Assembly (NCBI RefSeq): GCF_022023855.1 | Contig: NZ_CP059452.1 | Coordinates: 551,501-615,500 of the forward strand | Direction: 5' to 3' | DNA from: Azospirillum brasilense | GTDB taxonomy: Bacteria; Pseudomonadota; Alphaproteobacteria; Azospirillales; Azospirillaceae | Length of the DNA: 64,000 bases | Part shown: positions 1-9,592 of the stretch, in pieces | Position numbering within the stretch: position 1 is the first letter of the stretch | Layout of the letters: each line of letters starts with the position of its first letter | The notes under the pieces: model-generated | Seen by the model: the letters and a program-made list of their open reading frames with translations, nothing else | Told to the model about the DNA's origin: nothing | Database searches by the model: none | Made by a program: the position numbers and the translations under genes

Positions 1-630
1 CATCCACATCGGCGCCTGAGGCTGTTTCCCGGCGATGAAGTCGAAGGCCGCGCCCACCGCGATCAGCGGCATCGACAGCGCGGCCTTGTGCTCGTAGACC
101 CAGGTTTCCTGGCGCGGGCAGCCCAGCCCGACGAAGACGATGCGGGCGCCGGACTCGATGATCTCGCGGTCGACCGCCGCGCGCTCCTCGGCGCTCAGCG
201 TGCGGAAGGCGGAGGGGCGGGCGCCGGCGATGATCAGGCCGGGGAAGCGCTCCATCAGCGCCGTGGTCAGCGTGTCGAGCAGCCCCGCCGTGGCGCCGTA
301 GAGGTAGATGGGAAGCCCCCGCGCCGCGGCCGCCGCACAGGTGCGCAGCATCAGGTTCGGGCCGTAGACGCGGTCCGGCAGGGCGGCGCCGTGCAGCCGG
401 TTCAGCGCCCAGCGCACCGGCTGGCCGTCCGGAGTCACGAGGTCGATGGCGTTCAGGCGGTAGCGGTGCTCGGGGTCGAGCGCGCCCGTCATTACCCCGT
501 GAACGGCGAGCGCGCTGACCGCGAAGGGCTTTTGCTGTTCCGCCGCGTCGATGATGGCGCGCACGCCGGCCTCGTAATCGACGGCGTTGACGTAGACGCC
601 GAGCACTTCCTTTTTCCCATGGTCGATCAT
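1..630 (-). CDS. WecG/TagA/CpsF-family glycosyltransferase (GT26), C-terminus cut by window edge
   Basis: An open frame of 210 codons runs off the left edge of the window. The visible part begins MIDHGKKEVLGVYVNAVD and contains TPDGQPVRW, the family VFVGLGCPRQE motif and GAAFDFIAGK near the break. These are hallmarks of WecG/TagA/CpsF enzymes, which transfer a sugar (typically an N-acetylated hexosaminyl residue) to a lipid-linked intermediate at the inner membrane during polysaccharide assembly. The ATG overlaps the TGA of the upstream SDR gene in an ATGA arrangement, indicating translational coupling. Members are usually about 250 residues, so the C-terminal part is missing only because of the window boundary. 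The sugar transferred cannot be deduced. Confidence 0.88.
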   Translation of the reverse strand, partial: MIDHGKKEVLGVYVNAVDYEAGVRAIIDAAEQQKPFAVSALAVHGVMTGALDPEHRYRLNAIDLVTPDGQPVRWALNRLHGAALPDRVYGPNLMLRTCAAAAARGLPIYLYGATAGLLDTLTTALMERFPGLIIAGARPSAFRTLSAEERAAVDREIIESGARIVFVGLGCPRQETWVYEHKAALSMPLIAVGAAFDFIAGKQPQAPMWM

Positions 631-1706
631 GCCACGGCCTCCACGCGCCAGCGGCGCCGATTGCTGTCGTGAATGTCGGTGAGGATGTTGCGCACATCGT
701 GCCGGATGTCCCAGGACGGGTAGTGGGAGCGGAACCGGTCGAGCGAGCTGACCCACCAGATGTGGTCGCCGATGCGGTTGGCTTCCTTGAAGGCTAGATC
801 CATCGGGCGCCCGGTGATCTCCTCGCACAGCGCCACCGCCTCCAGGATGGAGCAGTTGCTCGCCCGTCCGCCGCCGATGTTGTAGACCTCGGCGCTGCGC
901 GGCGCGTCGTAGAACGCCTGGAAGGCGGCGATCAGGTCGTTGCTGTGGATGTTGTCGCGGACCTGCTTGCCCTTGTAGCCGATCACGTCGTAGCGGGCGC
1001 CGGTGACGGCGCAGCGCATCAGATAGGCCAGGAAGCCGTGAAGCTGCGTCGGCGAATGGTTCGGCCCGGTCAGGCAGCCGCCGCGGAAGCACACCGTCTT
1101 CATCCCGAAATAGCGGCCGTACTCCTGGACCAGAACATCGGCGGCCACCTTGGAGGCGCCGAACAGGCTGTGCAGGGTGGCGTCGATCGACATGTCCTCG
1201 GCGATGCCGCCGGCGTAGCGGTGGGACGGGTCGATCTCGTAGCGGGTCTCCGTCTCGATCAGCGGCAGGCGGTTCGGCGTGTCGCCGTAGACCTTGTTGG
1301 TCGAGGTGAAGATGAACACGGTGTCCGGGCAATGCCGCCGCGCCGCCTCCAGCAGGTTCAGCGTGCCGTTGGCGTTCACCGAGAAATCCATCTGCGGGTC
1401 GCGCGCCGCCCAGTCGTGCGAGGGCTGGGCCGCCGTGTGGATGATCAGCGAGATGGCGGACCCATGCCGCTCGAACAGCGCGTCGATGGCCGTGGCGTCG
1501 CGGATGTCGACGGCGTGGTGGCGGTAGCGCTGGCGCAGCGTCTGCTCCAGAGTCTGGCGCTGCCACGCGGTCGATGCCTCGTCGCCGAAGAAGGTGCGCC
1601 TCATGTCGTTGTCGATGCCGACGACGTCCATTCCCAGCGCACCGAAATGCAGGCAACTCTCCGACCCGATCAATCCGCAGGAACCGGTGACAAGGGCGAC
1701 GGACAT
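627..1706 (-). CDS. NAD-dependent epimerase/dehydratase, CDP-paratose/tyvelose epimerase-like
   Basis: This 359-residue extended SDR probably converts a nucleotide sugar for the polysaccharide pathway. It starts MSVALVTGSCGLIGS (Rossmann glycine motif TGxxGxxG) and carries STNKVYGD and GYKGKQVRDNIHSNDL, which are characteristic of CDP-paratose 2-epimerase-like proteins. At the usual YxxxK site it reads FGASK (Phe182, Lys186), so the catalytic tyrosine is replaced. I believe related proteins share this, but I could not check an alignment. An AAGGAG ribosome site precedes the ATG. It is coupled by ATGA to the WecG-type gene. The substrate is not certain. Confidence 0.82.
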   Translation of the reverse strand: MSVALVTGSCGLIGSESCLHFGALGMDVVGIDNDMRRTFFGDEASTAWQRQTLEQTLRQRYRHHAVDIRDATAIDALFERHGSAISLIIHTAAQPSHDWAARDPQMDFSVNANGTLNLLEAARRHCPDTVFIFTSTNKVYGDTPNRLPLIETETRYEIDPSHRYAGGIAEDMSIDATLHSLFGASKVAADVLVQEYGRYFGMKTVCFRGGCLTGPNHSPTQLHGFLAYLMRCAVTGARYDVIGYKGKQVRDNIHSNDLIAAFQAFYDAPRSAEVYNIGGGRASNCSILEAVALCEEITGRPMDLAFKEANRIGDHIWWVSSLDRFRSHYPSWDIRHDVRNILTDIHDSNRRRWRVEAVA

Positions 1707-1755
1707 GACGTCTAACTCCTTCGCGGTTTGTTTGTTGGTTCAGCAGGGAGGTTCG

Positions 1756-3354
1756 TCAGTAGGCGTTGCGGTCCCAGAAAAGGAGGAGGGCGGTGCGCAC
1801 CATGATCTCGGCGTCCAGCCCCAGGGACCAGTTGTCGACGTAGTAGAGGTCGTGTTCGACGCGGCGGGCGGCGGTGTGGAGGTTGTCGATCTCGCCACGC
1901 AGCCCGTTCACCTGCGCCCATCCGGTGATTCCGGGGCGGACGCGGTGGCGGCAGGCGTAGTTCTCCACCGCCTCGTGGTACAGTACGTCCCCGGCCTTCA
2001 TGGCGACGGGATGGGGCCGCGGCCCGACGATGGACATGTCGCCGCGCAGAACATTGAAGAGCTGCGGAAGCTCGTCGATGCTGGTGCGGCGCAGGAAGCG
2101 CCCGACGCGCGTCACCCGCGGATCGTTGCGCACCGTCCGCTGCGCGCCCGTTTGGTCGCCGCGGTCGGTGTGCATCGTGCGGAACTTCCAGATCTCGAAT
2201 TCCTCGTTGTTGAAGCCGAAGCGCTTCTGGCGGAACAGCACCGGGCCGCGGCTTTCCAGCTTGATCGCCGCCGCGGCCAGCAGCAGGACCGGGGCCAGCG
2301 CCGCCAGCGCCGCGCCGCCGATCAGCAGGTCCTCCGACCGCTTCAGCACGCCGCGCCAGCCGGCCAGCGGGTGATGGATGACGCCGAGCAGCGGAACGCC
2401 CGCCGTCGCATCGACCGACAGGCCCGCGGTGCGGGCGATCAGCCGGTGCGGCAGCAGGCGGACGTCCACCGCGAGGACGCGCAGCCGTTCCAGAATGTCG
2501 GTGATTTCGGCCTCGGCGCTCCAGGGCAGGGCCACCACCACGAGGTCGATGCGGTTCTTGCGCACCTGTTCGACCAGCCCGGTCACGCCTCCCAGCACCG
2601 GCACCCCGGCCAGCCGGGCGGTGGCCAGGGGCGGAGCGTTCACGGATGACGGCCGGTCCGCCGCGGTGGACACCGCGCCGACCACCTGATAGCCCGCCCC
2701 CTCCGTGCGCTGGAGCCGGTCCAACCATTCGAGAGCCAGATCGTTGGTGCCGACCAGCAGGGTCCGCTGCCGCAAACCGCCGGCCAGATTCCAGTCGCGC
2801 GCCAGCCGGAGGAACAGGCTGCGCAGCGCGGTCAGCCCGAACAGGCCGAGCCCGTACCACAGCCACAACGTCCCCGCCGCCGCCGTGTCCAGCCGCCGCA
2901 GATCCCCCGTCACGCCGAGCATGAGGACGAGCACCAGGAAGGCCGCCGTCCAGGCCCCGAACAGCGGCCCTGCGTGCGAACCGATGGTCCGCCGCACCGC
3001 CTTGGGACGTAGGTTGCGGTAGCAGCCCGCGCTGTAGAAGCACATCAGCGACAGCACGGCCAGCGGGCCGACCGCGGCGTTGAAAACGCCCGCGAAAGCA
3101 TGAACGGCGTCTGTGAACAGGGCCGGATCGGCGGGAGCGGCCCGCAGCACACGGGCGGCGATGCCCTCCGCCGCTAGTCCCGTCCCGACGACCACCAGCG
3201 CGTCCGCGGCCACCAGCCCACACAGCAGGGCGGGGGCGGAGGCCGCCGCGGCGACCGGCGAGACGGAGTCCGGGCGCGGGCCCTGGAAGGCCATCCCCAC
3301 GCGTGCGCCGTAGTCCGGCTTCGCCGAGCTGTCTCGTGAAGGGAGTTCGAACAT
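1756..3354 (-). CDS. Undecaprenyl-phosphate sugar phosphotransferase (WcaJ/PssY-like)
   Basis: This 532-residue integral membrane protein should start polysaccharide synthesis by transferring a sugar-1-phosphate from a nucleotide sugar to undecaprenyl phosphate. The N-terminal half has several hydrophobic segments and a nucleotide-binding-like middle domain (about 140-300). The C-terminal bacterial sugar transferase domain (about 325-532) shows RSEDLLIGG, EFEIWKFRTMHTD, SIDELPQLFNVLRGDMS, VGPRPHP and RPGITGWAQVNGL. The length matches the exopolysaccharide polyprenyl glycosylphosphotransferase family. The start has an AGGAAAC ribosome-site-like sequence upstream. It lies between two nucleotide-sugar enzymes on the same strand. 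Glucose or galactose is typical of the family; the actual sugar is unknown. Confidence 0.9.
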   Translation of the reverse strand: MFELPSRDSSAKPDYGARVGMAFQGPRPDSVSPVAAAASAPALLCGLVAADALVVVGTGLAAEGIAARVLRAAPADPALFTDAVHAFAGVFNAAVGPLAVLSLMCFYSAGCYRNLRPKAVRRTIGSHAGPLFGAWTAAFLVLVLMLGVTGDLRRLDTAAAGTLWLWYGLGLFGLTALRSLFLRLARDWNLAGGLRQRTLLVGTNDLALEWLDRLQRTEGAGYQVVGAVSTAADRPSSVNAPPLATARLAGVPVLGGVTGLVEQVRKNRIDLVVVALPWSAEAEITDILERLRVLAVDVRLLPHRLIARTAGLSVDATAGVPLLGVIHHPLAGWRGVLKRSEDLLIGGAALAALAPVLLLAAAAIKLESRGPVLFRQKRFGFNNEEFEIWKFRTMHTDRGDQTGAQRTVRNDPRVTRVGRFLRRTSIDELPQLFNVLRGDMSIVGPRPHPVAMKAGDVLYHEAVENYACRHRVRPGITGWAQVNGLRGEIDNLHTAARRVEHDLYYVDNWSLGLDAEIMVRTALLLFWDRNAY

Positions 3355-3430
3355 CCGCCGTTTCCTGTTGGCCCATTCCCTGCCGCCGCACCCCAGCGAT
3401 GCGGCGGCGCTGCCGGCTGCGTCGCCGCGC

Positions 3431-4378
<948 letters not shown>

Positions 4379-4941
4379 TGAGCCTCTCCATGGAGTTGAC
4401 CGGGGGAATTCGACCAGGCAGCGGCCGCACGCGGAGATATCGCGCCAAACCGCTTCCACGATTATTTTAAAATCCGACGACGATTCGCAGCATTTCGCCA
4501 CACGATACGGAGCAACACTCAGCCCCTTACGTGGGAATGCACGGCCATGTCTGGAATTGAGCGGCGTTTTGAAGCCTGAACCGGCTCCGCTTCACCCGGC
4601 AAACTGTGACCGGCGCGGAGTTGACCGTCAAACACGCGGACGGGGTATCGGATATGATTATTTATGACGGTCGTCGTCGTAAGCACAGCGACGGATGGCC
4701 CTTCTTTTTTTCAATTGTTGCGTGGCCCTATTCACGATAATCGGAGTCTGTCCGGTAACGGTTGCAGCAGCGGAACATCACTGTCTATTTGGCCCATCCA
4801 TTCGGACCTGGTCTTTAAAAGGTGTCCGAATTTTTGGTTATCTCCAAGGAAAACAAAAGGCCGCAGTGCGTCCTTTTGCAACCACCCGCCATGCCCATCC
4901 CGGGCCGGACCGCCAGCCAGCAAGACGAAAGGGGCGACGAC
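4379..4941. promoter_or_regulatory. Divergent intergenic region between UDP-xylose synthase and wzc-type genes
   Basis: A relatively AT-rich gap between divergently transcribed polysaccharide operons. It must hold promoters for both directions. A TTGACC at 4621 followed by AT-rich sequence around 4645-4660 could be a plus-strand promoter, but no confident -10 element was found. No convincing gene was seen. If the kinase gene starts earlier than assigned, the right end of this region becomes coding. Confidence 0.4.
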
Positions 4942-7290
4942 GTGACTTCTTCGATCGGCAAAGGCGGAACGCTTCCAGGCCACGAAGCGCACACCAGCGT
5001 CCTTCCGGACAGTCTCCTGCAATCGGGCGCCGGGGAATCCTCCGACGTCCGCAGCCGGCAGGAGGCGACCGTCTTCGCCACGCTGGCCGTGCTGTGGCGG
5101 CGCAAGCTGCTGCTGCTCACCGTCATCCTGCTGGGAACGGCGACCATCACCTACGTCATGCAGTCGCTGAAGCCGATGTACCGGGCCACCGCGATGGTGC
5201 AGCTCGATTCCCGGCGGGTCGAGTTGGCGGAGTTCAAGTCGGTGGTGTCCAACCTGACACCCGAGGCGCCGGCGGTGCGCAGCGAGGTGTCCATCGTCGG
5301 CTCGCGCGCCCTGGCGGAACGGGTGGTGGAAAAGCTGGGCCTGATCAACGATCCCGAATTCAACCCGACGCTCAAGGCGCCGGACGGCGCGGACGATCAT
5401 TGGCTGAAGCGGGTCACCAAGGCCGGTGTCGGTGCGCTGCCGCCGGAAGGCAACGACGTGCTGCGCCGGATCGTGCAAGAGGCGACCGCGCTGTTCCGCG
5501 CCGATGAAAGCCCCATCGCCCGCGACCCGGATCAGGCCCGCCTGCTGACCATCGACACGCTGCTGCGCCGGATCGAGGCGCGCAACGACGACCGTTCCTT
5601 CACCATCATCATCGAGGCGTCATCGGTCGATCCCGCCAAGGCCGCCGCCATCGCCAATGCCTTCGGCCAAGCCTATCTGGACTACCGGACGGAAATGAAC
5701 CGCAGCATGACCGAGCGGGTCAACCAATGGCTCGGCGGGCGGCTCATCGAGGCGCGCGAGGCGGTGCGAGGCGCCGAGGAGGCCATCCGCAGCTTCCGCA
5801 AGGAGAACAGCCTGCTGGAGTTGCCGCCGGACGGGCGCAACATGGTCCAGCAGCAGATGAACGAAATCGCCACCCAGCTGACCGCCGCGCAGGCGCAGAA
5901 GGCGGCGGCCGAGGCCCGCGTGCGCCAGGCTCGCGACCAGACCGCCACCAACAACGCCGCGGCGATCCCGGAGGTGCTGGCCTCCCCGCTGATCCAAAAG
6001 CTGCGCGAGGCGGAAGCGATGCTGGAGCGCCGGCTGGCCGAGCTTCAGCAGGTCTACGGCGACAAGCATCAGGACATCGTGAATCTCCGCCGCGGCATCG
6101 GCGAGTTGAAGGCCCGCATCCGCGACGAGGTCGGCAAGATCCAGAAGGGCCTGGACGCCGATCTGGAGGTCGCGCGCATCCGCGAGGCCACCCTGCTGAA
6201 GAGCATCGCCGACCTGCAGGAGCAGCAGAAGGGCATCGAGGCGACCGGCATCCAGCTCCGCGATCTGGAACGCGCCGCCGACGCGCACCGCACGCTCTAC
6301 CGCAGCCTCGCCGAACGCTACGAGCAGACGATGGCGCTGAAGAACACCGGCGCGCTGGACGCGCATCTCAGCGCCCCGGCCCTGCCGCCGATCCGCCCGG
6401 CCTTCCCGCAGCTGCGCATGTCGCTGGGCGTCGGGCTGGTCGGGTCAACGGCGCTGGCGGTCGCGCTGGTGCTGCTGCTGGAGCGGCTCAGCTCCGGCCT
6501 GCGCACACCGAGCCAGGTGGAGCGGGCGACCGGCGTGCCCTGCCTCGGCATGGTCCCGTCGCTTTCCCGCAACGAGGCGGCCTGGAACCTGCCTCTCCAC
6601 CCCGATAGCCGCCGCGCTCGCGAGATCGGGGCCTTCCGCGAGGCGATCCAGACGGTGCGCACCATGGCCTGCATGCCGCGCAAGCGGGGGACGCCGCCCA
6701 AGGTGCTGCTCGTCACCTCCTCCATCCCCAAGGAGGGAAAGTCGGTGCTGGCGGCCAATCTGGCGCGGTCGCTGGCCGGGCTGGGGCTGAACACGCTGCT
6801 GATCGACGCGGATTTCCGCCGCCCCTCCATCGCGAAGCTGCTGGGCTACCAGCCGCAGGGCAGCGTCGCCGACCTGCTGGACGGCCGCGTCGGCATCGAC
6901 GACCTGATCCATCAGGAAACCACCAACCTCAGCGTCCTGGGCAACACCGTCGGCACCCCCGACGCGCATGACCGCATCAGCTCCCAGGCGATGAGCGACC
7001 TGATCGCATGGGCGCGCCACAATTACGATGTGGTGGTGATCGACTCAGCCCCGGTGATGCTGTTCTCCGACGCGCTGGCCCTGTCCTTCCTGGCCGACAG
7101 CGTGATCTACGTCGTCCGCTGGCAGCACACCCCGCTGGACACCGTGATGGCCGGCTTCAACAAGCTGAAATCGGTCGACAGCGCGGTCGGCGGCGTCGTG
7201 CTGTCCCGCGTCGTCGCGTCCAAGCACGTCAAGTACGGCCACAAGGACGACGCCTACTACTACGCCCTGCACGCGCCCGCGCGGCATTGA
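4942..7290 (+). CDS. Polysaccharide chain-length determinant / BY-kinase (Wzc/GumC-like)
   Basis: This inner-membrane protein controls polymer length and export of the surface polysaccharide and carries a cytoplasmic tyrosine autokinase. It has a first membrane segment after LWRRKLLLL, a Wzz domain, a long periplasmic coiled-coil region rich in Glu, Ala and Arg, a GNVR-like stretch with a second membrane segment near 510-535, then a kinase domain with Walker A SSIPKEGKS (about residue 594), A-prime LLIDADFRRP, Walker B VVIDSAP and a C-terminal YYY cluster. The GTG start was chosen because AAAGGGG lies nine bases upstream; in-frame starts at 4822 and 4891 lack a good ribosome site. The protein is 782 residues from this start. 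Confidence 0.9.
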   Translation: MTSSIGKGGTLPGHEAHTSVLPDSLLQSGAGESSDVRSRQEATVFATLAVLWRRKLLLLTVILLGTATITYVMQSLKPMYRATAMVQLDSRRVELAEFKSVVSNLTPEAPAVRSEVSIVGSRALAERVVEKLGLINDPEFNPTLKAPDGADDHWLKRVTKAGVGALPPEGNDVLRRIVQEATALFRADESPIARDPDQARLLTIDTLLRRIEARNDDRSFTIIIEASSVDPAKAAAIANAFGQAYLDYRTEMNRSMTERVNQWLGGRLIEAREAVRGAEEAIRSFRKENSLLELPPDGRNMVQQQMNEIATQLTAAQAQKAAAEARVRQARDQTATNNAAAIPEVLASPLIQKLREAEAMLERRLAELQQVYGDKHQDIVNLRRGIGELKARIRDEVGKIQKGLDADLEVARIREATLLKSIADLQEQQKGIEATGIQLRDLERAADAHRTLYRSLAERYEQTMALKNTGALDAHLSAPALPPIRPAFPQLRMSLGVGLVGSTALAVALVLLLERLSSGLRTPSQVERATGVPCLGMVPSLSRNEAAWNLPLHPDSRRAREIGAFREAIQTVRTMACMPRKRGTPPKVLLVTSSIPKEGKSVLAANLARSLAGLGLNTLLIDADFRRPSIAKLLGYQPQGSVADLLDGRVGIDDLIHQETTNLSVLGNTVGTPDAHDRISSQAMSDLIAWARHNYDVVVIDSAPVMLFSDALALSFLADSVIYVVRWQHTPLDTVMAGFNKLKSVDSAVGGVVLSRVVASKHVKYGHKDDAYYYALHAPARH

Positions 7291-7342
7291 CGGCGCCGAC
7301 GGACGGCGCCCCCGCGAAGGCAATCCCAATAGCGAGGATTCC

Positions 7343-9592
7343 ATGACCAACGCCGAGTTTCCGCGGCTCGCCATCATCGGCTGCGGCAGCATTGTGAGCC
7401 ATCACCTGTTGCCGGCGCTGCTCCGCCTGGGCTGGCGGCCGAGCGTGCTCGTCGATCCCTCGCCGGAGCGGCTGGAGGCGGTGCAGGCCCTGCTGGGCCG
7501 CAACCGCGCGCCCGTCGCCGTGGCCGACTGGCGGGAGGCGGCGGACCGGTTCGACGCGGCGCTGGTGGCCGCCCCGCCGATGCTCCACGCGCCGGTCGGC
7601 CAGAGCCTGCTGGAGGCCGGGAAGCACGTCTTCATGGAAAAGCCGCTGGCCGTCACGCTGGCCGACGCCGAGCGCATGGTGCAAACCGCGGAGGAGCGCC
7701 GGCGCGTGCTCGCGGTCGGGCTGATGCGCCGCTACGTCAACGGCGTCCGCTGGCTGAAGGCGCTGGTGGACTCCGGCCAACTCGGCCGCATCCTGCGCTT
7801 CGAGGCGCGGGAGGGCTTCGTCTACAACTGGGGCATCAGTTCCCCGTCGATGCTGCGCCGCGACGGGGCGGGCGGTGGCGTTCTGCTCGACACCGGGTCG
7901 CACACGCTGGACCTGCTGCTGTGGTGGTTTGGCGAGGCGGCGGAGGTCGACTACAGCGACGACAGCCACGGTGGGCTGGAATCCGACTGCCGGCTATCCC
8001 TGACCATGGCGTCCGGCGCCACCGGATCGCTGGAGCTGAGCCGCACCCGCGCCCTGCGCAACACCATCCGTGTCTACGGCAGCAAGGGCAGCGTCGAGGT
8101 CCACCTCTATGAGAACCAGATCGCGTCGGACGTGCCGCAGATCCTCGATTTCGTCCATGACGGCTTCTCGGCCAACCACATCCCACCGCAGATCTTCGGC
8201 GACCTGTTCCAGGCGGAGCTGAAGGATTTCGCCGACGCCATCCGCAACGGACGCCCTGCCACCGTCGGCGGGCGCGACGCCCTGCCCTCCACCGCGTTGA
8301 TCGAGCGCTGCTACGCCAGCCGCCAGCCGCTGGCCCTGCCCTGGGTCGACGGTCCGGCACCCGCCACCGCTCCCCGCACGGACGGCCCGACCGTGGTGGT
8401 GACCGGTGCCGCCGGCTTCATCGGAGGGCGGCTGGTCGAGCGGCTGTGCCTGGAGCATGGCGCCAAGGTTCGCTGCATCGTGCGCGACATCGCGCAGGCG
8501 GTGCGTCTGGCCCGTTTCCCGGTGGAGATCATCCGCGCCGACCTGCTGGACCGCGAGGCGATCGGCAAGGCGGTGGCGGGGGCCGACTGGGTCTTCCACT
8601 GCGCCTACGACGTGCGGTCGCGCCGCCAGAACATCGACGGGATGACCGCGCTGATCGACGCCAGCCTCGCCAACGGGGTGGAAAGCTTCGTCCATCTCAG
8701 CACCTTCTCCGTCTACGAACCGCTGCCCGACGGTCCGCTGTCGGAGGAGACGCGCGACGGCGACCGGGCCTGGAGCTACGTCCAGAACAAGCTCGACCTG
8801 GAGGCGATGGTGCTCGACGCGGCGCGCAAGCGCGGCCTGCCGGGTGTGGTGCTCCAGCCCTCCATCGTCTACGGCCCCTTCTGCAAGCCCTGGACGAACG
8901 CACCCGCCGAGATGCTGCTGAGCGGCACGGTGATGCTGCCACAGGAGAGCGGTTTGTGCAACGCCGTCTACATCGACGATCTGGTGGACGCGATGATCGC
9001 GGCGACCCGCAGCCCGCAGGCCATCGGGGAGCGCTTCGTGATCTCCGGCCCCGACGCCCCGCCCTGGGCCGCCGTCTTCGGGTGCTTCCAGGAGGCTCTG
9101 GGCGTGGACAGCCTGCGCTTCCAGCCCGCCGAGGCCATCCGCAAGGAGATGAAGAGCCTGCGGCGCGACATCGCCATGGTGCTTCAGGACCCCAAGAAGA
9201 TCATCCAGATCATCGTGCGCTGGCGCCCAGCCCGCCGGGTCCTCCAGGGCGGGTTCGACAGCCTGCCGCCGCGGCTGCGCCATCTCGTGATGGTGCATTA
9301 TTTCCTGAAGAAGAAGGCCAGCCGCAATCAGCTCTGGCTGCCCGACGCGCAGAAGCTGGCGCTCTATCAGGCCAAGGCGCTCATCGACCTGACCAAGGCG
9401 CGGCGCCTGCTCGGCTACGCGCCGCGCTTCACCTTCGAGGACGGCATGGCGCTGACCGCGGACTATCTGCGCTGGGCCTACCGCGACGTGCCGCGCACCA
9501 CCCCGGCCACCCCGGCCGCCCCACGGCCCGCCAATGAGGGCCGGCATCCCCTGCCCGCCTCCACCGAGACGACGCGGGTCGGCAGCGCATGA
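7343..9592 (+). CDS. Gfo/Idh/MocA oxidoreductase fused to NAD-dependent epimerase/SDR
   Basis: A 749-residue two-domain protein. Residues 1 to about 340 form a Gfo/Idh/MocA dehydrogenase: AIIGCGSIVSHH at the N-terminus, the EKPLAVTLADAE motif, and GVLLDTGSHTLDLLLWW in the C-terminal domain. Residues about 350-670 form an extended SDR starting VVVTGAAGFIGGRL, with VFHCAY, HLSTFSVYEP and PSIVYGPF. The SDR tyrosine-lysine pair is likely SYVQNKLDLEAM, where YxxxK is satisfied (YVQNK). Such a protein could carry out two successive redox or epimerisation steps on a nucleotide sugar. Its ATG follows AGCGAGG, and its stop overlaps the flippase start (ATGA). The specific product is unknown. Confidence 0.85.
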   Translation: MTNAEFPRLAIIGCGSIVSHHLLPALLRLGWRPSVLVDPSPERLEAVQALLGRNRAPVAVADWREAADRFDAALVAAPPMLHAPVGQSLLEAGKHVFMEKPLAVTLADAERMVQTAEERRRVLAVGLMRRYVNGVRWLKALVDSGQLGRILRFEAREGFVYNWGISSPSMLRRDGAGGGVLLDTGSHTLDLLLWWFGEAAEVDYSDDSHGGLESDCRLSLTMASGATGSLELSRTRALRNTIRVYGSKGSVEVHLYENQIASDVPQILDFVHDGFSANHIPPQIFGDLFQAELKDFADAIRNGRPATVGGRDALPSTALIERCYASRQPLALPWVDGPAPATAPRTDGPTVVVTGAAGFIGGRLVERLCLEHGAKVRCIVRDIAQAVRLARFPVEIIRADLLDREAIGKAVAGADWVFHCAYDVRSRRQNIDGMTALIDASLANGVESFVHLSTFSVYEPLPDGPLSEETRDGDRAWSYVQNKLDLEAMVLDAARKRGLPGVVLQPSIVYGPFCKPWTNAPAEMLLSGTVMLPQESGLCNAVYIDDLVDAMIAATRSPQAIGERFVISGPDAPPWAAVFGCFQEALGVDSLRFQPAEAIRKEMKSLRRDIAMVLQDPKKIIQIIVRWRPARRVLQGGFDSLPPRLRHLVMVHYFLKKKASRNQLWLPDAQKLALYQAKALIDLTKARRLLGYAPRFTFEDGMALTADYLRWAYRDVPRTTPATPAAPRPANEGRHPLPASTETTRVGSA

